Shown: positions 34,262 through 43,186 of the stretch, piece by piece
Layout of the letters: each line of letters starts with the position of its first letter
Position numbering within the stretch: the first letter of the stretch is position 1
NCBI RefSeq assembly: GCF_027482425.1
Contig: NZ_JAIXWA010000073.1
Span: 1 to 48,638, forward strand
DNA length: 48,638 bases
Origin: Flavobacterium sp.
GTDB taxonomy: Bacteria; Bacteroidota; Bacteroidia; Flavobacteriales; Flavobacteriaceae
Direction of reading: 5' to 3'
Notes under the pieces: model-generated
Told to the model about the DNA's origin: nothing
Seen by the model: the letters and a program-made list of their open reading frames with translations, nothing else
Databases searched by the model: none
Made by a program: the position numbers and the translations under genes

Positions 34262-35884
34262 ATGAAGATGAAAAAAGTATTTTTATTATTATCCGCTTGT
34301 GCAGGTACACTTTTTGTATCCTGTGATGATAGTTTGATCGAGCCTTTTGCACCTGGTGCTTTAACTGAATCTGTTGCGATCCAAACTTCAAACGACTTGC
34401 AAGGGTTGATGAACTCTACCTATGCTAACTTGTACAACCGTGAAGACGCTGTGTTTACTTCGGTATTCACAGATGAAGCTGGTATCGGTTTTGCTAATGG
34501 TGGTCAAGGAATTACTGAGGAGTATGTTTTCTTTTTGAACTCGACTTCTGCTGCTCCAAATGCAATTTGGAATAGTATGTATTTTGCCTTATCACGTGCA
34601 AACCGTGTGATTACTTTTGCTGATCGTATTACTCCAGTAGATGCTGCAGATACTGAAAAAATTCAGCGTATTAAAGCTGAGGCTCTTGTTGTGCGTGCAT
34701 TTTGTCACTTAAAGTTGATGTCTTATTTTTCAACTGATTTGAAGAATGACGGAGCTTTGGCTGCTATTTTGTCAGATCGAATCATTCCTTCTACTGAGAC
34801 TAACTTGCAACGTTCTACTAACGGTGTATTTTATCAGTCAATCCACAGTGATTTAGATGCTGCTTTGACCATTTATAATGCGTTAACAACAAACCCTTAT
34901 ACAGGTATTGTGAGAACATATTATGCAAGTGATGTGTTGGCAAAAGCGCTAAAAGCACGTGCTTATGCATACAAAGGAGATTATACCAATGCTGAAACTT
35001 GGGCTGACAATGTAATTTCTACTTCTGGAATTACTTTGGCAAATACTACACAGTATACTCAAATTTTCTGGACTGATAACGAACCTGCAAACGTAGAGGT
35101 TATCTGGAGATTGAAAAGAACTCCTGCTCAAAATGGTCAAGGGGTAAACATGCACAACGGTTGGTGTTCGGTTCGTCCTAACGCTGCTGGTTCTCCTTTC
35201 TATGAAGTAAGTCGTTCTTTATTCAATGTAATGAATCCTACAAACATTGCTTCAGCAACTTCACCTGCAAATGGAGGTTGGCCGTTGACAGGTGCTATCA
35301 AAGATGTACGTTTCCGTACTTTAGTAGCTCCTTCATCAACTGCGGCTGCTAACTGGGATACTTCTTCAGACTATATTAATGCAGATAAGTTGATTATTCA
35401 CAAATATGGTGGGGTAGGAACAGGAACAAGTACATTTGCTTCTACTGCTGCTAATGGTAATAGTAATGACTATAAACTAGTTCGTTTATCTGAAATGTAT
35501 TTCATCAAAGCAGAAGCACGTGCTAATGCAAACGACCTTACAGGGGCTGCTACAGCTTTAGAAGCTGTTTTGGATGCACGTAATGCCGTTAATATGTCAG
35601 CGCCTGTATTTGCTAACGCAACTCAAGCTTGGGCTGAAATTTTAAACCAACGTCGTCTAGAGTTCTGTTTTGAAGGGTACCGCTATATCGACATAAAGCG
35701 TTTGGCTTCTTTAGCTAATTTTACCGCTTTAGATCGTCATCCTCAAGATTACTCTTCGAGCACTACAAATTATCCTGGTGCGAATCCTTCTAACTTACCA
35801 ATGAACAGTTACAAGTTTACGTTCCCAATTCCAATTTCAGAAACTAATGCGAATACAGCGATTACACAAAATCCTGGTTACTAA
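34262..35884 (+). CDS. SusD/RagB-family surface lipoprotein
   Basis: A protein of 540 residues with a lipoprotein signal (MKMKKVFLLLSACAGTLFVSC) and an acidic CDDS after the lipidated Cys, consistent with surface export of Bacteroidota lipoproteins. SusD features are a TPR-like helical part (RIKAEALVVRAFCHLKLMSY, AKALKARAYAYKGDYTNAE) and the C-terminal RLSEMYFIKAEARANAND and ILNQRRLEFCFEGYRYIDIK. It forms the lid of the SusC channel. It starts 7 bp after susC and is followed by a strong terminator. ATG 34262 and ATG 34268 are both possible starts. Confidence 0.95.
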   Translation: MKMKKVFLLLSACAGTLFVSCDDSLIEPFAPGALTESVAIQTSNDLQGLMNSTYANLYNREDAVFTSVFTDEAGIGFANGGQGITEEYVFFLNSTSAAPNAIWNSMYFALSRANRVITFADRITPVDAADTEKIQRIKAEALVVRAFCHLKLMSYFSTDLKNDGALAAILSDRIIPSTETNLQRSTNGVFYQSIHSDLDAALTIYNALTTNPYTGIVRTYYASDVLAKALKARAYAYKGDYTNAETWADNVISTSGITLANTTQYTQIFWTDNEPANVEVIWRLKRTPAQNGQGVNMHNGWCSVRPNAAGSPFYEVSRSLFNVMNPTNIASATSPANGGWPLTGAIKDVRFRTLVAPSSTAAANWDTSSDYINADKLIIHKYGGVGTGTSTFASTAANGNSNDYKLVRLSEMYFIKAEARANANDLTGAATALEAVLDARNAVNMSAPVFANATQAWAEILNQRRLEFCFEGYRYIDIKRLASLANFTALDRHPQDYSSSTTNYPGANPSNLPMNSYKFTFPIPISETNANTAITQNPGY

Positions 35885-35906
35885 TCGTTTCTGTTAATTT
35901 CAATAT

Positions 35907-35938
35907 AAAGACCGAAAGTTTTCTTTCGGTCTTTTTTG
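35907..35938 (+). terminator. Intrinsic terminator of the susCD unit
   Basis: A perfect 12-bp stem (aaagaccgaaag / ctttcggtcttt), loop tttt, then a T-run. It lies 22 bp past the susD stop. Confidence 0.92.
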
Positions 35939-35971
35939 TTTTTATTAACGTAGGATACAAGCCATTTTTTT

Positions 35972-35979
35972 TATATTTG
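35972..35979 (+). promoter_or_regulatory. -7 promoter element of the S8 protease gene
   Basis: TATATTTG matches TAnnTTTG and ends 14 bp before the ATG. It lies downstream of the susCD terminator, so the protease has its own promoter. Confidence 0.65.
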
Positions 35980-35993
35980 AAAAAAAAAGTTTT

Positions 35994-37850
35994 ATGAAAA
36001 GATTATTACCTTTTTTGTTAGTAGTTGGCTCTGTATGCGCTCAGTCAGTGAATGAACGTGAAAAGATTTTGCAGAAAACAAATGCAACGAATCGAGAATC
36101 ACTGACACAACAATTGACCCAACAAGAGAGCGCTAATAAGGCAGCGGTTGCGGTTTTCTTACAACAACACCCTGAAACACCCAATCCGCAAAACATACAG
36201 TTCATATTAGACGGAAAACCGATCTACTATGGGGTTGATTTTAATGCTGATTCTGTCGCTTCCTTGCGTGCAAATACAATGTATCCGGGAGGAACACTTG
36301 GATTGAATGTGACAGGAAATGGCATAACGGTTGGTATTTGGGATTCAGAAAAAGTGAGAACAACACATGTTGAACTTGCGGGTAGAGTTGTAAGTTCTGA
36401 TGCAGCTACCGTTTCTAACACGCATGCCACTCACGTGGCGGGAACTATTTTAGCCAGCGGTGTAAGTACAACACGCCGAGGATTTGCTTATCAAGCTAAT
36501 GGACGCACATATGATTTTAGTAGTGACATTGGTGAAATGAATGGGTTTGCAGGTGAAGGGTTCTTAGTGTCCAATCATTCTTATGGCTTAGTAGCTTCCA
36601 ATTTAACCAATGCTTTTTTTGGACAATACACGTCACAATCCCAAGCCGTAGATGAAGTGATGTATAATTATCCGTATTATCAAGTCGTTAAGTCTGCGGG
36701 GAATGATCGTGCTACCAACTCTTTATCACAAGTTCAAAACAAAGCGGGATATGATTTGTTGACTGGTATGTCTTGTTCCAAGAACGTTCTGACAATTGCT
36801 GCTGTAAATCAAGTTACGTCATACAATGGACCTGAGAGTGTTGTATTTTCCTCATTTACAAACTTCGGTCCTACCGACGATGGCCGTGTGAAACCCGATT
36901 TGTCAGCTGTTGGGGTACAAGTCAACTCTTCAATAGCTACTACTGACCAAGCTTATGGTCCATTAAGCGGAACCTCAATGTCAGCTCCTGCTATTACAGG
37001 ATTGATTGCCTTGTTGCAAAAACATTATAACAATTTAAATCCTGAAACCTTCATGCTTTCCTCTACCGTTCGTGCGTTACTTTGTCAATCGGTACGCGAG
37101 GCGGGTGGGAATCCAGGTCCAGATTATGAGTTTGGTTGGGGGCTAGCTGATGGGTTTAATGCGGCTCGTGTAATTTCGGGTCGAAACAGTTCGTCTATTT
37201 TAGATGAGTTGACGTTAAATAATGGACAAACATTTACGCGTACCTTTACCATCACGCAACCGCAAGATTTAAATGTTGTAGTGGGCTGGACAGATCCAGC
37301 AGGAGCCATTAATTCGACAACGGTGGCAGATAACCGTACACCTCGTTTGGTAAATAATTTAGATTTAAAAGTAATTAAAGACGGAGTTACTTACTATCCT
37401 TGGAAACTCAACCCCGAAGATGTCTATGCAGGAGCTACTAATGATTCTGACAATAACGTTGATAATTTAGAAAAAGTAGAAATTTTCAATGCAACGCCAG
37501 GTGTATATACCATTCAAGTAACGCACAAAGGTACTTTACAAGGTGGGCCACAAGATTTTTCTTTAGTGGCATCTGGAACTTCTGGCTTAAGTTTATCCAA
37601 TGCTAATTTTGCTAACGATAATACTTTCTTTGTGTATCCAAATCCAGCACAAAATGAAATTCATTTCAATAACCCTAAAGGATTAAGCTTGGATGAAGTG
37701 TCTATTTTTGACATCACAGGTAAAATGGTGTTAAGTGCGCAAGGGGTTACCAACAACACGTTGGATGTATCTCGTTTACAAAGTGGAGTCTATATGGTAA
37801 AAATCGCTTCACTAGGGGCAACTTTTGTGCGGAAGTTTACCAAAAATTAA
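35994..37850 (+). CDS. T9SS-secreted subtilisin-like (S8) serine protease
   Basis: A 618-residue protein. It has a signal peptide (MKRLLPFLLVVGSVCAQS), a catalytic S8 domain with Asp117 (VGIWDSEK), His147 (THATHVAG) and Ser328 (SGTSMSAPA), and the oxyanion Asn237 (SAGNDRA). A proprotein-convertase P-like beta domain follows (about residues 415-530, NLDLKVIKDGVTYYPWKL). A type A T9SS sorting domain ends it (about 545-618, FVYPNPAQNEIHFNN, GVYMVKIASLGATFVRKFTK). All catalytic residues are present, so it should be active at the surface or in the medium. Placed right after susCD, it may supply peptides for import; this is inference from position. Confidence 0.94.
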   Translation: MKRLLPFLLVVGSVCAQSVNEREKILQKTNATNRESLTQQLTQQESANKAAVAVFLQQHPETPNPQNIQFILDGKPIYYGVDFNADSVASLRANTMYPGGTLGLNVTGNGITVGIWDSEKVRTTHVELAGRVVSSDAATVSNTHATHVAGTILASGVSTTRRGFAYQANGRTYDFSSDIGEMNGFAGEGFLVSNHSYGLVASNLTNAFFGQYTSQSQAVDEVMYNYPYYQVVKSAGNDRATNSLSQVQNKAGYDLLTGMSCSKNVLTIAAVNQVTSYNGPESVVFSSFTNFGPTDDGRVKPDLSAVGVQVNSSIATTDQAYGPLSGTSMSAPAITGLIALLQKHYNNLNPETFMLSSTVRALLCQSVREAGGNPGPDYEFGWGLADGFNAARVISGRNSSSILDELTLNNGQTFTRTFTITQPQDLNVVVGWTDPAGAINSTTVADNRTPRLVNNLDLKVIKDGVTYYPWKLNPEDVYAGATNDSDNNVDNLEKVEIFNATPGVYTIQVTHKGTLQGGPQDFSLVASGTSGLSLSNANFANDNTFFVYPNPAQNEIHFNNPKGLSLDEVSIFDITGKMVLSAQGVTNNTLDVSRLQSGVYMVKIASLGATFVRKFTKN

Positions 37851-37874
37851 TCCCAATAAAATTTATTTGAAAAG

Positions 37875-37902
37875 AACGCCTTCCTTTGAGGGCGTTTTTT
37901 TA
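37875..37902 (+). terminator. Intrinsic terminator of the S8 protease gene
   Basis: Stem aacgccttc / gagggcgtt (9 bp with one G-T pair), loop cttt, then T7. It lies 24 bp past the stop codon. Confidence 0.88.
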
Positions 37903-37933
37903 TCGATTTTCATGTATACGTCCAAACATTCTC

Positions 37934-37941
37934 TATTTTTG
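37934..37941 (+). promoter_or_regulatory. -7 promoter element of the putative porin gene
   Basis: TATTTTTG matches TAnnTTTG and ends 23 bp before the ATG at 37965. A GTG at 37941 overlaps the box and is not a credible start. Confidence 0.65.
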
Positions 37942-37964
37942 TGACTTCTTTGAATTCCTTTACT

Positions 37965-39902
37965 ATGCGATTATTCTTTTTGGTTGCTTTTATGTGCATG
38001 ACTTATGGTGCTTTTTCCCAACAAATTGGAGATAAGCCACCCAAGAGCATGATTAAAACCGCCGAAGATAAAGCCAAAGAAGCGGCACGAAAAGCGCCTA
38101 TTGCATGGTACAAAATTTATACGGTTGAAAAAGATACGGTAATTGCCGACACTTCATTGACGCTACAACGCTATTACCAATACAACTATCTGCGTAAAGA
38201 TCGTTTCGGTCACTTGCAATATCCCAATGAAGGTCAGGTGTTCAATTTATTGGATTATACACAAGCTAAATCTTCAGTATTCCCAGCTATGGGGTATCAA
38301 GCCAAACATTACGCTTTTTTAGAGGCTGAAGATATTCGGTATTACCACGTACCTACCCCATATTCTGATATTTATTTTAAAACGGTCATGGAACAAGGCC
38401 AAAATGTAGATGCCTTGGTAGCCTTAAATACCTCTAAAAATTTCAATATTTCAATTGCTTTCAAAGGGTTACGGTCGTTGGGACGCTATACCAATCAGTT
38501 GGCAAGTACCGGTAATTTTAGACTAACCTCTTCCTATCGAACTACCTCAGGGCGTTATGCGATAAATTTTCATTACACGGGACAGGATTTTTTGAATGGT
38601 GAAAATGGGGGATTAGCGAATCCTGTCGAATTTGAAAGTGGCGAAGCTATTTTTAACAATCGCGCTCGATTGCAAGTGATGCTCACCGATGCCCAGTCGG
38701 TTTTAAAAAGCAAGCGCTTCTTCTTTGATCACGCTTTTCGAGTCAATCCCAACGATAGTCAAAACAACCTCGCTGTGTTTCATCGATTTAATTACGAGCA
38801 TAAGTTTTTTGAATTTAATCAAAGAACTTTAGCCACCACTGTTGAATCGGTAACCTTTAATCGTTTTGGGGATGCGGTTGTCAATGCTAATATCAATGAT
38901 CATACGAATTACGACAAATTCTATAATCGCGCTGGAATAGCTTATGAAAATAAAACCTTGGGAACGGTTCGCTTTTACATCGAACATTTCTTCAACCGTT
39001 TTGGATTTCAATTAGAACGTACCGTTAACACTCTTGTTATTCCACGTAAGCGAGACGTAAATGTAGCTACCTTAGGGGGTGTTTACGAATACCGCAAAGG
39101 AAATTGGCGTGGAGCCGCTACTTTAGCCAATGCGCTTGGAACGGAAACGGTACGCTATGCCGAAGCGAAAGCGGCTTACACGTTTAACGAGCGTACGCAT
39201 GTCAACTTTCAATACACGAATCAAAGTAAATTGCCCAACAACAACTTCTTATTGCATCAAAGTAGTTACGTTGCGTATAATTGGGTGAATAATTTTAGAA
39301 ACGAAAAGTACAATGCATTCCAATTCGATGCGCAAACGCCTTGGCTCAATGCATCATTGCAATGGTCAAATAGTACCGACAAATTATATTTTACCGATGT
39401 TCAAAATGTAGCCAATCAACAATTAATAACACCACAACAATTTTCGGGAAGTATCAATTATCTTGCTGTAAAAGTAGCTCGTGAATTTCGTTATAAACGT
39501 TTCGGACTCGAGGCTACCGTTTTGTATCAAAATGTAACGCAAAGCCAAGCCATTCTTAACCTTCCTGAATTCACAGCACGCGGAAGTCTCTATTACCAAG
39601 ACCATTGGTTCAAAAAAGCCATGTTTATCCAAACCGGAGCCAGCGTCAATTATTTTACTTCCTATTTTGCCGACGATTACAATCCTGTGCTTGGAGAGTT
39701 TTTTGTGCAAACGCAAAAGAAAATAGGAGATTTTCCCGTAGTTGATGTTTTTTTCAATGCTCGCGTACGACAAACGCGTATTTTCTTGATTGCCGAACAT
39801 GTTAACGGTCTTCTCCGTAATAATGACTTTTTTGCTTCGCCCAGCATGCCCTATCGCGATTTTATTATCCGATTTGGGTTGGTTTGGAACTTTTTCCAGT
39901 AA
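37965..39902 (+). CDS. Putative outer-membrane porin (Porin_10 family)
   Basis: A 645-residue protein with a signal peptide (MRLFFLVAFMCMTYGAFSQQ). The N-terminal part WYKIYTVEKDTVIADTSLTL and YYQYNYLRKDRFGHLQYPNE is the hallmark of the Bacteroidota putative porin family. The rest alternates short hydrophobic and polar stretches as in a beta-barrel and ends in an aromatic FGLVWNFFQ, a typical outer-membrane insertion signal. The substrate is unknown. I chose the ATG at 37965 because it begins the signal peptide and lies downstream of the promoter box. Confidence 0.88.
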   Translation: MRLFFLVAFMCMTYGAFSQQIGDKPPKSMIKTAEDKAKEAARKAPIAWYKIYTVEKDTVIADTSLTLQRYYQYNYLRKDRFGHLQYPNEGQVFNLLDYTQAKSSVFPAMGYQAKHYAFLEAEDIRYYHVPTPYSDIYFKTVMEQGQNVDALVALNTSKNFNISIAFKGLRSLGRYTNQLASTGNFRLTSSYRTTSGRYAINFHYTGQDFLNGENGGLANPVEFESGEAIFNNRARLQVMLTDAQSVLKSKRFFFDHAFRVNPNDSQNNLAVFHRFNYEHKFFEFNQRTLATTVESVTFNRFGDAVVNANINDHTNYDKFYNRAGIAYENKTLGTVRFYIEHFFNRFGFQLERTVNTLVIPRKRDVNVATLGGVYEYRKGNWRGAATLANALGTETVRYAEAKAAYTFNERTHVNFQYTNQSKLPNNNFLLHQSSYVAYNWVNNFRNEKYNAFQFDAQTPWLNASLQWSNSTDKLYFTDVQNVANQQLITPQQFSGSINYLAVKVAREFRYKRFGLEATVLYQNVTQSQAILNLPEFTARGSLYYQDHWFKKAMFIQTGASVNYFTSYFADDYNPVLGEFFVQTQKKIGDFPVVDVFFNARVRQTRIFLIAEHVNGLLRNNDFFASPSMPYRDFIIRFGLVWNFFQ

Positions 39903-40016
39903 CCAAACCTCCAACGTATCATATTCACGCGTCGTTTTTTTGTTTTCGACATAAAAGATATTGGCCAAAAAAAGAATCATAATGGCAATTCAATACCGTA
40001 TTTAGGGTAAAAAAAG

Positions 40017-40024
40017 TATCTTTG
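40017..40024 (+). promoter_or_regulatory. -7 promoter element of the CBS-domain cysteine synthase gene
   Basis: TATCTTTG matches TAnnTTTG and ends 21 bp before the ATG at 40046. It overlaps the first codon of the longer upstream frame, which supports the later start. Confidence 0.7.
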
Positions 40025-40045
40025 TGCCCTAAATTTTCCATAATA

Positions 40046-41407
40046 ATGAATTATTCTGAAAATATATTGGGAACCATCGGAAATACCCCTCTGGTTAAAT
40101 TGAATAAGGTAGTGGAAGGAATTGATGCCTTGGTTTTGGCCAAAGTTGAAACATTCAATCCCGGAAATTCCGTGAAAGATCGAATGGCACTCAAAATGGT
40201 TGAGGATGCAGAAGCTGATGGACGATTGAAACCTGGCGGCACCATTATTGAGGGAACTTCAGGGAACACGGGTATGGGGCTCGCTTTGGCAGCTATCGTT
40301 AAAGGGTACAAGCTCATTTGTGTCATCACGGATAAACAATCAAAAGAAAAAATGGATATACTTCGGGCTGTTGGCGCCAAAGTAGTCGTTTGTCCTACCG
40401 ATGTTGAACCCGATGATCCTCGTTCGTATTACTCTGTTTCCCGTCGTTTAGCGGAAGAAACACCCAATGCATGGTATGTGAATCAATACGATAATCCGAG
40501 CAATGCTCAAGCGCATTACGAGCAAACAGGTCCCGAAATATGGGCCCAAACCGAAGGAAAAGTAACCCATTTTATAGTAGGTGTAGGGACAGGGGGAACG
40601 ATTTCAGGTGTGGCCAAATATTTGAAAGAAAAAAATCCCAACATCAAAGTTTGGGGTATTGATACGTATGGTTCTGTTTTTAAAAAATACCACGAGACAG
40701 GTATTTTTGATGAAAACGAAATTTATCCCTACATCACGGAAGGAATTGGTGAAGATATTCTACCTAAGAATGTTGATTTTAGTTTGATTGATGGCTTTAC
40801 CAAAGTCACCGATAAAGATGCTGCCGTGTATACCCGAAAAATTGCATTAGAAGAAGGAATTTTTGTAGGGAATTCAGCCGGTTCCTGCATCAAAGGATTG
40901 CACCAATTGAAAGAACATTTCAAACCCGATGATGTGGTGGTAGTATTATTCCACGATTCAGGCAGTCGGTATGTTGGTAAAATGTTCAATGACGATTGGA
41001 TGCGGGAGCGCGGTTTCTTGGAAGAAGAAGTAACCAAAGCCGAAGATGTAATTAAGGATCATTTAGACAAACCATTGGTTACTGTTCGCACTGAAGAATT
41101 GGTGTCTCACGCCATAGATCGCATGCGGAAATACAAAATTTCACAAATTCCTGTTGTAGATATTCACGGCTTTGTAGGGTCGGTGGATGAAACCGATTTG
41201 TTCCGAAGCTATGTTGCCGATAAAGAGGTGGCACAAAAACCGGTTCGTGAAGTGATGGGGCAGCCTTATCCGATCGTAAAAGCAACTACTCCTATTGAAG
41301 AGGTGTCCAAATTGTTTACCAAAGATAACCAAGCTGTTTTGGTCGATCTTGGGAATCAAAAATACCACATTATCACCAAATACGATATTATTGGTTCGAT
41401 CAAATAA
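40046..41407 (+). CDS. Cystathionine beta-synthase / cysteine synthase with C-terminal CBS domains
   Basis: A 453-residue fold-type II PLP enzyme. The PLP lysine is Lys44 in NPGNSVKDRMALK. The substrate loop is EGTSGNTGMGLALA and the phosphate loop is GVGTGGTISGVAKYL. Residues about 335-453 form two CBS domains (LVSHAIDRMRKYKISQIPVV, VLVDLGNQKYHIITKYDIIG), which usually bind adenosyl ligands. The layout matches eukaryote-like cystathionine beta-synthase. The reaction is serine or O-acetylserine plus homocysteine or sulfide. I cannot decide between transsulfuration and direct cysteine synthesis. It ends at a bidirectional terminator. Confidence 0.92.
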   Translation: MNYSENILGTIGNTPLVKLNKVVEGIDALVLAKVETFNPGNSVKDRMALKMVEDAEADGRLKPGGTIIEGTSGNTGMGLALAAIVKGYKLICVITDKQSKEKMDILRAVGAKVVVCPTDVEPDDPRSYYSVSRRLAEETPNAWYVNQYDNPSNAQAHYEQTGPEIWAQTEGKVTHFIVGVGTGGTISGVAKYLKEKNPNIKVWGIDTYGSVFKKYHETGIFDENEIYPYITEGIGEDILPKNVDFSLIDGFTKVTDKDAAVYTRKIALEEGIFVGNSAGSCIKGLHQLKEHFKPDDVVVVLFHDSGSRYVGKMFNDDWMRERGFLEEEVTKAEDVIKDHLDKPLVTVRTEELVSHAIDRMRKYKISQIPVVDIHGFVGSVDETDLFRSYVADKEVAQKPVREVMGQPYPIVKATTPIEEVSKLFTKDNQAVLVDLGNQKYHIITKYDIIGSIK

Positions 41408-41410
41408 AAC

Positions 41411-41440
41411 AAAGGGCTGTCCAAAAATCGACAGCCCTTT
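41411..41440. terminator. Bidirectional terminator between convergent genes
   Basis: A perfect 11-bp stem (aaagggctgtc / gacagcccttt) with an 8-nt loop. T-run on the plus side and A-rich on the other. It fills the 34-bp gap between the two convergent stop codons. Confidence 0.92.
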
Positions 41441-41441
41441 T

Positions 41442-43094
41442 TTAATGGCCTAATAGCACCCCCGAAACGTTCCAGGCGCTAAAACTAGTTCCTTCTGGGG
41501 CGCCTTGTGGGATTTTAACTTGAAGCGTATGAGTACCCGCTTTCAAATCGCCCAAATCGATATAATAGGGATAGGTAACCATACCGGGACACCAATTGGA
41601 TCGACTGTAGTCGGAAGATGATAATCCATTGGGGAAGTTCCCTGAAGCAGGATTAAACAAACGGTATGACCCACAATCTTCACGCCACGGTATAATGGTA
41701 AAAACTTCTTTTCCATCTAATTCAATGGTATTTTTCTTAGGAACAAATTCGTCACCGTTTTCCCAACCACCATGTCCTGTCGTGAGGTAACGTAAACGCG
41801 CCCCGCTAAGGTCCTGTGTCAAAGTAAAAGTAACTTCAAGTCCTTTTTCATGGTTAAACATCGTTCCATATTCTTGCCCCGCCATTTCCATCACATTCAC
41901 CGTATTGAAAAGTGGCATGACCAAAGGAGACGCTGCACTACTTTGCTCTTCGGGATGAATGGTAATGTTCATCGAAATGCGATGTCCACCTTTGTCATAA
42001 TTTCCTATAAAAGCACCGAGGTAGACTTCTTTTCCTGAAAAGGCCGAGGCAAGTTCACTAATATCTTGTCGATAGGACACTTGCGTATACCATGTCTTGT
42101 CCTTGAGGCTGATGTGATTGAAATGGGAAATGCCAAAGGGTGTGAAAAATCGCATTAACTCCAGCAAAGGACTGTAGGAATTTGTAGCCACAACACCCTG
42201 GTATTTCTTTCCGTTGCCATTTTCGTAAAGGGGTAATGAATTGGCTCCTTGGGTTAAGCCGTTCCAGAAGGTATTGGCATTATCGGTCGGGATCAAAAAG
42301 ACAGAGCCCGTGCGGTCATAGGCATCGCCATTGGATTGCTCAATCAAGTCAATAAAAATTTTACTGCCCGGGTTAATCACAGGAAACTTTATTTTTCGAA
42401 CGGCGACAGTCCCGTTGGCAAAACGGATGATACTATCGTTGGATTTAGCTTGGTCGGAGAAGTTTAATATTTCTTTCTCAAAAACAGGCAGGGTAATAAA
42501 GCGACTTTTCCAAACGAAATCGCGGTAGGAAAGAAGATCTACGGCATTTTTAGTGTCGGGAAGTACAATAGCATTTTTTTGTTTTTCCTTTTCAATAGAT
42601 ATCGCCGTAGTCACAAAATTGCCGTTGCGCACAATTTCAAGAACCATTCCTATGTTTTGACCCAATACTGTCGGTGCGCCTTTAACACCCAACGCATCGG
42701 TGTACCAAAGTTCTAATGTATTGGAGTTGATGCTGGTCACTGCCTTTTTGCATACATAGCCTAGAATGGTTTTAGTTTCGGGCTTCAATTCAAATTGTTG
42801 TTTTTCAAGACTGATGCTGTCTAGGCTAACAATAAAACGTTGCGCATTCAATTGTGCTTTTTGAATCAGCGCGTTTTGTTTTCGGTCAACAAAAGTTTCT
42901 TCTCTGGGGTAACTGGCTTTTTGTTGTAACATTTGTACCGAACTTACTAAGGTCAAATTTGGTTCTGCTAGAACGACTATAGGATCTTGATTGGGGATAA
43001 TGGTTCCGTTGGATGATTTTTGGTAGGTAATACGAAACGATTGAGCGGAAATACATTGCACGGCAAGTAGTCCGATAAGCATCCAATTTTTCAT
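41442..43094 (-). CDS. Secreted protein: GLPGLI-like N-terminal domain fused to peptide-N-glycosidase F
   Basis: A 550-residue protein with a signal peptide (MKNWMLIGLLAVQCISAQ). Residues about 20-185 resemble the Bacteroidota GLPGLI family (KTILGYVCKKAVTSINSNTL followed by ELWYTDALG and IGMVLEIVRNG), though the GLPGLI box itself has drifted. Residues about 205-548 match both beta-domains of PNGase F: DAYDRTGSVFLIP, GISHFNH, GGHRISMNITIHPE, LTTGHGGWENGDEF and REDCGSYRLFNPASGNFPNG. The Asp of YDR and the Glu of GDEF are the likely counterparts of the catalytic acids. PNGase F removes N-glycans from glycoproteins, here probably host or dietary ones. No T9SS sorting domain is visible, so it may be periplasmic or exported otherwise. 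Confidence 0.85.
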   Translation of the reverse strand: MKNWMLIGLLAVQCISAQSFRITYQKSSNGTIIPNQDPIVVLAEPNLTLVSSVQMLQQKASYPREETFVDRKQNALIQKAQLNAQRFIVSLDSISLEKQQFELKPETKTILGYVCKKAVTSINSNTLELWYTDALGVKGAPTVLGQNIGMVLEIVRNGNFVTTAISIEKEKQKNAIVLPDTKNAVDLLSYRDFVWKSRFITLPVFEKEILNFSDQAKSNDSIIRFANGTVAVRKIKFPVINPGSKIFIDLIEQSNGDAYDRTGSVFLIPTDNANTFWNGLTQGANSLPLYENGNGKKYQGVVATNSYSPLLELMRFFTPFGISHFNHISLKDKTWYTQVSYRQDISELASAFSGKEVYLGAFIGNYDKGGHRISMNITIHPEEQSSAASPLVMPLFNTVNVMEMAGQEYGTMFNHEKGLEVTFTLTQDLSGARLRYLTTGHGGWENGDEFVPKKNTIELDGKEVFTIIPWREDCGSYRLFNPASGNFPNGLSSSDYSRSNWCPGMVTYPYYIDLGDLKAGTHTLQVKIPQGAPEGTSFSAWNVSGVLLGH

Positions 43095-43108
43095 AAATTT
43101 TATTTTTA

Positions 43109-43116
43109 CAAAGATA
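43109..43116 (-). promoter_or_regulatory. -7 promoter element of the PNGase F-like gene
   Basis: TATCTTTG on the minus strand ends 14 bp before the ATG at 43094. A similar TATCTTCG at 43145-43152 on the plus strand may serve the divergent DUF2851 gene. Confidence 0.65.
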
Positions 43117-43186
43117 AAAATTAGTCCCTGAATTGAATTTTTTTTATCTTCGTATCATCTCCACCAAACCGAATTGTATATGCCTT

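Noticed and set aside
31213..35884. Polysaccharide utilisation locus
   Set aside because: SusC and SusD are present, but no glycoside hydrolase, polysaccharide lyase, SusE/F or sensor regulator is nearby. Only the transporter pair is claimed.
39423..39980. 185-codon minus-strand frame overlapping the porin gene end
   Set aside because: It is antisense to the conserved C-terminal barrel of the porin. It has no signal peptide or motif and begins near the CBS gene promoter.
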